Positions 23,640-30,190 of a stretch of 64,000 nucleotides of DNA are shown in pieces. Location of the stretch: contig NZ_JADQTO010000017.1 in the NCBI RefSeq assembly GCF_015704865.1, positions 62,001 to 126,000 of the forward strand, read 5' to 3'. Under the pieces are notes generated by a model that had not been told where the DNA came from, made no database searches, and saw only the letters and a program-made list of their open reading frames with translations. The DNA is from Actinoplanes aureus. Lineage in GTDB: Bacteria; Actinomycetota; Actinomycetes; Mycobacteriales; Micromonosporaceae. Within the stretch, counting starts at the first letter, position 1. The number at the start of each line of letters is the position of its first letter. The position numbers were made by a program, and so were the translations under genes.

Positions 23640-24263
23640 ACTTGGCGGCAGCGCCCACGGATAGGCCGATCTGTTCGGCGAGTAGTGCTGGTGGCATCTG
23701 GGCGGCCCGGTGGGTGAGGCGTTGGCCGAAGAGCAGGGCAAGGACGGCCGCGAGGCGTGCGGGCGGATCGTCAGGCAGGTCGCGCAGCAGCCGCTGGGCC
23801 AGGGCGAGCCGGTCTCGGTCGTCCATCATCGCGAGCAGCGCGGGTAGCGCGAGCAGCGGTTGTGAGCGGCGATCCGGCAGTCTGTGCGGCCGCATTCGGC
23901 GCAGGTGCCGGTCATGGACCGGATCTGCCGAAGAACGACGGCGGCACGGCCGACGGTGGCAGCGGCGTCTCGCCCACGGTCTTCTTACGGGCTGCACGTT
24001 TGGCCGGTCGGGTCGCCTTGGCCGGGTCCGGGGTGGCGGCGAGGTCCGTGAGCTGGCAGTCGAGAATGTCGCAGAGCGCCAGGATCAGCGGGATCGTGAC
24101 CCGTTCCGGGGTCTCGGCGACCAGCCGGTAGACCTGGGAACGTGACAGGACGATGCCGCGGTCGGCCAGCGGCTCGATGAGGTCGGAGGTGGAGAACATG
24201 CCGCGCACCGCCATGAGCTCGCGTAGCTTCCACTCGAACGCCGGCCCGCCGGCCCGCCGGTCA
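23640..24263 (-). pseudogene. HTH/zinc-ribbon gene of a recombinase module, multiply frameshifted
   Basis: Pieces of one protein lie in three frames. The first is an XRE-type HTH, AFEWKLRELMAVRGMFSTSD then LSRSQVYRLVAETPERVTIP and LILALCDILDCQLTDLAAT (longest open piece 23912-24214). A Cys motif MTGTCAECGRTDC follows near 23890-23930, then a C-terminal stretch with LAAVLALLFGQRLTHRAAQMP. The ATG expected at 24263 overlaps the recombinase stop (ATGA) but is out of frame with the HTH by one base. In actinobacteria such HTH genes follow paired tyrosine recombinases in mobile modules; this copy is decayed. Confidence 0.7.
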
Positions 24264-24880
24264 TGAGGTTGCTCCTTGCTCGCTGTCGTCGTCCCACGTC
24301 AGGCCCAGGCTCTGGTAGAGCACCCGGTCCTTGAAGTCGTCCGACAGTGCGGTGTAGACGGCTGTCGTGGCGACGTGAGTGTGCCCGAGCTGGTCCTGCA
24401 CCAGCGCCATCGGCCAACCCATCTCGATCAGCGTCGTCGCGTACGTGTGCCTCAGACAATGCGGGTTCAGGTACGCGGGCAGCCCCGCTTCGTCCCGGAT
24501 CGCCGCGAAGCGCAGGTTGATCTGCCGCGGCGTGAGAGGAACAGGGCCGCGTCGCGGTGCGCCTTTGCGGTGAACTCCGCGGCGTTGCGCGCCCGCGCGT
24601 CCACCGTGCCGAAGAACTTGTCCAGGTGGGCCCGGCTCAACGGCCGGTTGGCGTCCGGGCGTCCCTCGTAGTCGCCCTTGTGCCGGATGAGGTTCAACTC
24701 GTGCGTCACCCGCGCCGGCGTGGCGTCGAAGCCTTCCAGCATCGCGTCGAACACCGCCTGCGGCAGGTCCATGTGCACCACAGCGGAGTCCAGGAACGCT
24801 GCCGCGCCAAGATTCGGCCCGGACGCCCGCTGCGCCCGAGCAACCGTCAACGCCGATGCGCCTCGTACCCTGCAACGCAT
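24261..24880 (-). pseudogene. Tyrosine recombinase, internally deleted
   Basis: The N-terminal part (SAVVHMDLPQAVFDAMLEGF, PARVTHELNLIRHKGDYEGR, LSRAHLDKFFGTVDARARNA) is in one frame and stops being coherent near 24540. The C-terminal catalytic part (RQINLRFAAIRDEAGLPAYL, HCLRHTYATTLIEMGW, LGHTHVATTAVYTALSDDFK) is in another. The His-x-x-Arg box, the second His and the Tyr are there, but the region with the first catalytic Arg is deleted. It is the relic of a mobile recombinase/HTH pair. Confidence 0.75.
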
Positions 24881-24997
24881 CGTTCTCGCATCGGATGCAA
24901 CATGCGAGAGCTGATCGACAGCAGCTGACCTCCGTGATCTACTGACCTGCCGCCAGTCGGGCCTGCATCGCGAGGTCGAGTTGTTGCATGCGGATCG

Positions 24998-25717
24998 TTA
25001 CGCGGCGACCTTTTCGCGTGCCGGGACGCGGGCGAGCAGGGCCGTGAAGATCAGCCCGAGGGCGGTCCAGAGGACGACCTGGGTGCCGAGTGAGGAGATC
25101 CGGAAGTCCCACAGCAGGGTGGCCGGGAACGTGTCGGGTACCTCGTCGAAGGTGGGCAGGAGCAGGTGGGCGACGGTGACCACGGCCAGGAAGCCGATGG
25201 TGGCGGCGAGGGCGCGGCGCCAGTCGTCGGTCTGGGTGCGGGCGGCGAGGACGGCGGCCCAGACCGCGACCAGGCCGAGCACGACGACCGCGAGGTAGGC
25301 GATGGTGCGCTGGTTGATGGTGGCCGGGTCGCCGACGGCGGGCGGGTTGGGCGGGTATTTGAGGTAGGGCACCAGGACGTAGCCGAGCAGCGCGGCGGCG
25401 GTGAGGCCGAGGGCGGCGCGGGTGTCGGTGGTGTGCAGGCGGCGGCGTAGCAGGGTGTACGCGGTGGCGAGGATGCCGCCGAGTGCGACGCCGTACAGGC
25501 CGGTGGCGAGGAACAGTCCGGCGCCGGATTGGGTGTCGCGGCTGATCTCGGCCTGGTCGCCGTGGCTGTGGCCGGCGGCCGCTTCCTCGATGGCGATGGC
25601 CGCGTCGATGTGCGGTTCACCGAAGAGGTAGGCGAAGCCGCCGGCGAGCAGTCCCGCGATCAGGCCGGCGAGCAGCCCCCGGAGCAGGAGTGGTGCGTAG
25701 CCGACCTTCAGTGGCAC
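24998..25717 (-). CDS. cbtA: Cobalt transporter subunit CbtA
   Basis: A 239-residue membrane protein of the CbtA family with five to six helices. The N-terminus LLLRGLLAGLIAGLLAGGFA and the loop GEPHIDAAIAIEEAAAGHSH with a His-rich GHSHGD match the family, as do GLFLATGLYGVALGGILATA and KYPPNPPAVGDPATINQRT. It overlaps cbtB by ten bases. With CbtB it is predicted to import Co2+ for cobalamin synthesis, in keeping with the B12 riboswitch upstream. Confidence 0.93.
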   Translation of the reverse strand: MPLKVGYAPLLLRGLLAGLIAGLLAGGFAYLFGEPHIDAAIAIEEAAAGHSHGDQAEISRDTQSGAGLFLATGLYGVALGGILATAYTLLRRRLHTTDTRAALGLTAAALLGYVLVPYLKYPPNPPAVGDPATINQRTIAYLAVVVLGLVAVWAAVLAARTQTDDWRRALAATIGFLAVVTVAHLLLPTFDEVPDTFPATLLWDFRISSLGTQVVLWTALGLIFTALLARVPAREKVAA

Positions 25718-25902
25718 GGAACACCGAGCAGGTGCCGGCCGTCGTGCATGAGCTCGTGCAGGAGCATGCCGCTCTGGGAGACGGCACCCTGGTCGAAGGC
25801 GACCAGGTAGGCGAGCAGCAGCAGGAGGCCGGTCACGCCGGTGGCGGTGGCGAGGACCTTGCGGGAGATGGCCGGTACGGCGAGGGGCTGTGCCTTGGGC
25901 AC
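25708..25902 (-). CDS. cbtB: CbtB domain protein, cobalt uptake accessory subunit
   Basis: A 64-residue protein with one membrane helix (LATATGVTGLLLLLAYLVAF) and the C-terminal metal-binding pattern LLHELMHDGRHLLGVPCH, the CbtB signature. The GTG start at 25902 has GGAGG 11 bases upstream (25914-25918). It is the first gene after the cobalamin riboswitch and is coupled to cbtA. Confidence 0.93.
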   Translation of the reverse strand: MPKAQPLAVPAISRKVLATATGVTGLLLLLAYLVAFDQGAVSQSGMLLHELMHDGRHLLGVPCH

Positions 25903-25937
25903 GGTGGGATCAACCTCCTACGGGATGACGCGTCCCG

Positions 25938-26060
25938 ATCGATGGGGCCTGCGTCGCGTGAGTGTCCTGACTCACCGGTTGCCCGGTTCACAGTGGCGCG
26001 ACCGCACCGGATTCTCACCGGTTTCCCTCACGACGCCGCAGATTTCGTGTCCTCAACCTA
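25938..26060 (-). promoter_or_regulatory. Cobalamin riboswitch
   Basis: The minus strand shows the core GAGGGAAACCGGTGAGAATC (26012-25993), then CGGTCGCGCCACTGT with the B12-box GCCACTG, and TGAGTCAGGACACTCA (25968-25953), in the order of the AdoCbl riboswitch. Between it and the cbtB ribosome site is a small hairpin CGGGA/TCCCG (25921-25937) that could expose or hide GGAGG. It should shut down cobalt uptake when cobalamin is plentiful. Confidence 0.92.
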
Positions 26061-26124
26061 GTGGCCGGGGCGGTCCGGGCACAACCGGGCCGGGTAGCAT
26101 CCACGCCGATCACTGGGGGTCGGC

Positions 26125-27294
26125 GTGATGTTGCGGGCTGGGCTTGCGGTGGCGCTGGTGGTGGGCTGGCCGGTGCCGGCGGCTGCCGCGCCGGCTTGTG
26201 TGCCGCCGTCGGGCCGGGTCGCCGCCGGGGTTCCGTTCGAGGTGGCGGCGTATGCGCCGGGGCGGCTGTCGGGTTTGGCGACCGGGGCCGGGGTGCGGGT
26301 GGCGGTGCTGGATTCCGGGGTGGATCCGCGGCATCCGCATCTGCGGGGGCGGGTCGCCGCGGGCCGGGATCTGTTGCGCGGCGGCGTGGACGGGCGGCGT
26401 GACTGTGTGGGGCACGGCACCGGGGTGGCGAGTGTGATCGCCGGGCGTCCGGTGGCGGGTAGCGGGTTTCGGGGGTTGGCGCCGGACGTGACGATCGTGC
26501 CGGTGCGGGTCAGTGAGCAGAGCGACGCCGGCGGTGCGGTGGTCGGGTCGCGGGGTAGTGCGGCGCAGTTCGCCGAGGCGATCGAGTGGGCGGCCGGCCG
26601 CGCCCAGGTGATCAACATTTCGCTGGTGATGACCGAGGACGACGTGCGGGTGCGGCGGGCGGTGGCGGCCGCGGTCGGTGCCGGGGTGGTCGTGGTGGCG
26701 GCGGCCGGGAACGCGGGCCGGGTGGGTGACGGCAATCCGGTGCCTTTTCCGGCGGCGTATCCGGGGGTGATCGGGGTCGGTGCGGTGACCGCGGAGGGGC
26801 GGCGCGCGGACTATTCGCAGTGGGGTCCGTGGGTGGATCTGGTCGCGTTCGGCGACGGGGTGACGGTGGCGGCGCCGGGTGGTGGGCATCGGGCGGCGCG
26901 GGGGACGAGTTTCGCGGCGCCGTACGTGGCGGCGACGGCCGCGCTGCTGCGGCAGCGGTTCCCGCGGGCGGATCCGGCGGAGATCGGCCGCCGGCTGGTC
27001 GCGTCGGCGGATCCGTCGCCGGCCGGGTCGCGCAGTGACGAGTACGGGTTCGGCCTGCTGAACCCGTACCGGGCGTTGACCGGGGCCTTGCCCGCCGCGG
27101 CCACCGGGTCACCGGCGGCGGCGACGCCCGCCCCCGTCCGGGACGCGGTGGCTCTCGCGCAGCGGCGCGGGCAGGCCCGGGTTCGGGCGTTCTGGTTCGC
27201 CGGGGCGGTGTTCGGGGTGCTGGGGTGTGCCGGTGTGGTCGCCGCCGTCGCCGGCCGGGGACGGCGGCGCGGCTGGCGTCCGGCCGCCGGCTGA
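26125..27294 (+). CDS. mycP: S8 subtilisin-family protease, type VII secretion mycosin
   Basis: A 389-residue exported serine protease: signal peptide to about residue 23 (LAVALVVGWPVPAAAA), catalytic Asp in VAVLDSGVD, His in DCVGHGTGVASVIAG, oxyanion Asn in AAAGNAG, and Ser in RGTSFAAPYVAATAALL. A proline/alanine stretch then leads to a C-terminal membrane helix (FWFAGAVFGVLGCAGVVAAV) and a basic tail, the layout of mycosins of ESX systems. No ecc, WXG100 or PE/PPE-like genes are in the window, so it is an orphan here. The GTG at 26125 directly precedes an in-frame ATG at 26128. Confidence 0.9.
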   Translation: MMLRAGLAVALVVGWPVPAAAAPACVPPSGRVAAGVPFEVAAYAPGRLSGLATGAGVRVAVLDSGVDPRHPHLRGRVAAGRDLLRGGVDGRRDCVGHGTGVASVIAGRPVAGSGFRGLAPDVTIVPVRVSEQSDAGGAVVGSRGSAAQFAEAIEWAAGRAQVINISLVMTEDDVRVRRAVAAAVGAGVVVVAAAGNAGRVGDGNPVPFPAAYPGVIGVGAVTAEGRRADYSQWGPWVDLVAFGDGVTVAAPGGGHRAARGTSFAAPYVAATAALLRQRFPRADPAEIGRRLVASADPSPAGSRSDEYGFGLLNPYRALTGALPAAATGSPAAATPAPVRDAVALAQRRGQARVRAFWFAGAVFGVLGCAGVVAAVAGRGRRRGWRPAAG

Positions 27295-27361
27295 TCCCGG
27301 TCTTCGGACACTATCCCCGTCGAAGATCAACACAGGGCCGTGGCCGGTGCATAATGCCGCG

Positions 27362-27919
27362 GTGACCAGCACCGAACCCGGCGCGAGCCGCGGGCAGTCG
27401 CGCGCCGTGCGCGGCCTGTCCGAGCCCGGCGTCGCCGCTCCCGGCCGGGACGCCATCGACGCCGCGCTCGCCCGCCTGTATCCGGGCGTCGAGCCCCGGC
27501 ACGTCACCTTCGTCCCGGCCGCCGAGTCCGGCAGCACGTTGCACGGCTGCTCGGCGTTTCCCGCCGACGGCCACTGGCACTACGTCACCTACGGCCTGAG
27601 CGAGTTGTACGGCAAGTCCGAGGACGACGACCCGGACTGGTCGGGCTGGGGTTTCGAGCTGACCATGCGGGCGGCCCGCGACGGTGAGGCGGAGCCGCCG
27701 CGGTGGCCGTTCGCGTTGCTGCACCGGGCGGCCACCTTCGTGAACAGCCGGGGTGCGCTGCTCGACGCCGGTGACCGGATCGATGTGGATCCGGTGCTGG
27801 TGTTCGCCCGGGACCCTCTGCTCGGCGAGATCGACACCCCGAACGGCAAGGTGGTGTTCCTGGAGGCGGCGATCAGCGGTTCAGCAGGGAGTGCCGGCGA
27901 CCGTACGTCCAGTAGATGA
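27362..27919 (+). CDS. Suppressor-of-fused (SUFU) domain protein, C-terminally truncated
   Basis: A 185-residue protein starting at GTG 27362. IDAALARLYPGVEPRHVTF, YVTYGLSELYGKSEDDDPDW, GWGFELTMRAARDGE, PRWPFALLHRAATFVNSRGA and GEIDTPNGKVVFLEA are the bacterial SUFU pattern. Family members continue for a further C-terminal segment after VVFLQV, but here the frame runs into the end of the convergent permease gene (47-base overlap) and stops with an unrelated tail, AISGSAGSAGDRTSSR. The C-terminus appears to have been lost through a rearrangement at the junction. SUFU proteins of bacteria are often immunity-like or regulatory, but no toxin is adjacent. Confidence 0.78.
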   Translation: MTSTEPGASRGQSRAVRGLSEPGVAAPGRDAIDAALARLYPGVEPRHVTFVPAAESGSTLHGCSAFPADGHWHYVTYGLSELYGKSEDDDPDWSGWGFELTMRAARDGEAEPPRWPFALLHRAATFVNSRGALLDAGDRIDVDPVLVFARDPLLGEIDTPNGKVVFLEAAISGSAGSAGDRTSSR

Positions 27920-29273
27920 CGGCGCCGATCACGAACCACACCGCGAACCGGAGCCAGGTCTCCGGCGCCAGGTAGGTGATCAGCCACAGGGAGAACACGA
28001 TCCCGATGATCGGCACCACCGGCATGCCCGGCACCTTGAACGTGCGCGGCAGGTCGGGCCTGCGGTAGCGCAGCACGATGACGGCGACGCACACCACCAC
28101 GAAGGCGAGCAGGATGCCGATGTTGGTGAGTTCGGCGGCCTCGCGGATCGGCAGGAATCCGGCGATGACCGCGGACGCGATGCCGGCGATCCAGGTGACC
28201 CGGGTCGGTACGTGCCGGTCCGGGTGGAGTTTGGCGAACCACTGGGGGAGCAGTCCGTCGCGGCTCATCGCGTACCAGACGCGGGTGACGCCGAGCAGGA
28301 ACGTGAACATGACGGTCAGGATGCCGATGATCGCGCCGACCGCGATGACGTCGGCCAGCCCGGACAGGCCGACCGCGAGGAACGCCGAGGAGAATCCGCT
28401 CACCGGGTTGATCTCCCGGTAGTCCTGCATGCCGGTCAGCACGAGGGTGGCCAGCACGTACAGGACCATCGAGATGGCCAGCGAGTAGATGATCGCTTTC
28501 GGTAGGTGCCGGCGGGCGTCCTTGGATTCCTCGGCCGCGGTGCTCATCGCGTCGTAGCCGAACACCGCGAAGAACACGGTGGCCGCCCCGGTGATCGCCC
28601 CGCCGACGCCGAACGGGAAGAACGGGTCGTAGTTGGCGGTGTCGATGTAGAAGACCCCGACGCCGACGACAAGCAGCACCACGGCCACCTTGATCACGAC
28701 GACGACCGTCTCGAACCGGGCCGCCGTGCGGATCCCCTGGTTCAGCAGGAACGCGATGAACAGGCACAGGATGACCGCGAACAGGTCGACGACGTGCCCG
28801 TCGCCGGTGCCGGGCGCGCCCAGCGACCAGGCCGGCAGGTCGGCGCCCAGCTCGTTCATGAGGAAGTTGAAGTAGCCGGAGATGCCGATCGCCACCACGG
28901 CGACGATCGCCGTGTATTCGAGCAGCAGGTCCCAGCCGATGAACCAGCCGACCACCTCGCCGAGGACCGCGTACCCGTAGGTGTAGGCCGATCCGGCTTT
29001 CGGGATCAGCCCGGCGAACTCGGCGTAGGACAGGGCGGCCGCCGCGCTCGCGATGCCGGCCAGCAGGAACGAGATCAGCACCGCGGGCCCGGCGGTCTCG
29101 TGCGCCACCGCCCCGGCCAGCGCGAAGATCCCGGCGCCGATGATGCCGCCGACACCGATCGCGGTCAGCTGCCACAGCCCGAGCGTCCGCGTGAGCCCGG
29201 TCTCCCGCTCGTCGGTGATCTCGTCGACCGGCTTGCGCCGGAAGATCCCCTCACCGCGTTCCAGCTCCGTCAC
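27873..29273 (-). CDS. APC-superfamily cationic amino acid permease
   Basis: A 466-residue permease with twelve hydrophobic segments. The substrate-binding motif GVGGIIGAGIFALAGAVA lies in helix 1 and FFAVFGYDAMSTAAEESKDA in helix 6; KAGSAYTYGYAVLGEVVGWF and RVWYAMSRDGLLPQWF are typical of the CAT/YhdG branch. The GTG at 29273 starts VTELERGEGIFRRKPVDEI, the usual N-terminus. It is monocistronic, with 900 bp of non-coding sequence upstream. Confidence 0.92.
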   Translation of the reverse strand: MTELERGEGIFRRKPVDEITDERETGLTRTLGLWQLTAIGVGGIIGAGIFALAGAVAHETAGPAVLISFLLAGIASAAAALSYAEFAGLIPKAGSAYTYGYAVLGEVVGWFIGWDLLLEYTAIVAVVAIGISGYFNFLMNELGADLPAWSLGAPGTGDGHVVDLFAVILCLFIAFLLNQGIRTAARFETVVVVIKVAVVLLVVGVGVFYIDTANYDPFFPFGVGGAITGAATVFFAVFGYDAMSTAAEESKDARRHLPKAIIYSLAISMVLYVLATLVLTGMQDYREINPVSGFSSAFLAVGLSGLADVIAVGAIIGILTVMFTFLLGVTRVWYAMSRDGLLPQWFAKLHPDRHVPTRVTWIAGIASAVIAGFLPIREAAELTNIGILLAFVVVCVAVIVLRYRRPDLPRTFKVPGMPVVPIIGIVFSLWLITYLAPETWLRFAVWFVIGAVIYWTYGRRHSLLNR

Positions 29274-29355
29274 CGCAAACCCCCTCGCGATCGGCTGCCA
29301 CACGAGGCCGCGACGCGACCCCGGCTCGTCGTCTTCCGTGCGCAAACCCCGTTCC

Positions 29356-29451
29356 GGGTACGCGTGACCCGCCGTCACCAACCCCAGCCACGCCGTCCCG
29401 CCGCGGCCACGCGATCACCTGCCACGCCAGGTCGCCCGGCGACCGCCGGGC
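29356..29451. repeat. Dispersed ~95-bp intergenic repeat, copy A
   Basis: It begins GGGTACGCGTGACC and carries GCGATCACCTGCCACGCCAG at 29411, 55 bp on. Copy B at 53105 has the same two blocks 53 bp apart with partial identity between and after them (CACCGCCGGG-like end). A third site at 62858 shares only the first ~30 bases. Confidence 0.5.
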
Positions 29452-29520
29452 TGATGCGGCGGGCGTGCCCGGACGGTGCGGCCCAGCCCGTGCCGAGGCC
29501 AGGCCGCCCCGTCCGGAATA

Positions 29521-29652
29521 TCACGTCCGGGTCGTGATCGCATCCAGAGTGACGAATGCGATCCCGGCCGTGGGCAGGCCAATCACCAGATCCGCGCTCT
29601 CGGCCAGGACCCGCATCGGCGCCGCCACCGCTGCGGGATCACAAGGCGTCAC
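29521..29652 (-). CDS. Possible 43-residue peptide, unknown
   Basis: GTG 29652 to TGA 29521 reads VTPCDPAAVAAPMRVLAESA and continues DLVIGLPTAGIAFVTLDAI. The composition is protein-like, unlike the surrounding frames. No ribosome site is clear and no homologue is recognised. It may be a short gene or the tail of a lost one. Confidence 0.25.
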   Translation of the reverse strand: MTPCDPAAVAAPMRVLAESADLVIGLPTAGIAFVTLDAITTRT

Positions 29653-29957
29653 CTTCGCAGGGTGAGCAGCCGAGCGGGAAGAGTCCGCCGCAGCGGGCGT
29701 GGGATCGTGGCCGCGCTGCTCGAGCCGGCGGGTGGGCGCGCTGAGAGAACGCTTTAGCCGCGCGCCCCGTGGTCAACCCCCGGACGAACCGGGCGGCCGT
29801 CACTTCGCCGGGCATGTCCGGGGGACGGGGCCTCCTCAGCATGCTGCTGCCCAGGCGCGCGGCGGCGGCTTCGTAGCCGGGGGACGTAGTAGGGCCCGGC
29901 CGGGGCGTCAGCGCTACCGCTCCCGGCCCATCGACCCGAGCCGGGCACGGTTGTTCT

Positions 29958-29987
29958 CCACCTGGTCCGTGCGCACGGACCAGGTGG
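29958..29987. repeat. Perfect 30-nt palindrome
   Basis: CCACCTGGTCCGTGC (29958-29972) is followed immediately by its exact reverse complement GCACGGACCAGGTGG (29973-29987), with no spacer. It lies in the gene-free stretch. Zero-loop palindromes of this length fit a dimeric regulator site better than a terminator. Confidence 0.85.
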
Positions 29988-30190
29988 GTCGCGGCGGCCG
30001 GGTCCGTTCCCCTGCCGTGCCCGGCCGGGGGCGTCCCCGGCCTGCTGCCGCCAGGCGGCGCTGCGGGCCGCCGCCACCACCGGCGCGAACCGGACCGGGC
30101 CGATCTGTTCGGTGAGCGCGGCGCCGTCGCCGCCGTAGGCCTTGTCCAGGCCGTGGAACCAGCGCCGGCCGGACATCCGGGCGGTCCGGG

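Larger units (their letters stand above)
29274..30190. other. About 0.9 kb without a convincing gene
   Basis: Open frames on both strands have implausible composition (Arg/Pro/Gly-rich). The region holds a copy of a dispersed ~95-bp repeat (29356-29451), a possible 43-codon frame on the minus strand, and a perfect 30-nt palindrome (29958-29987). A minus-strand stretch near 30030-30175 (SGRRWFHGLDKAYGGDGAAL) reads more like protein and may be a gene relic. No RNA gene was recognised. Confidence 0.5.
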
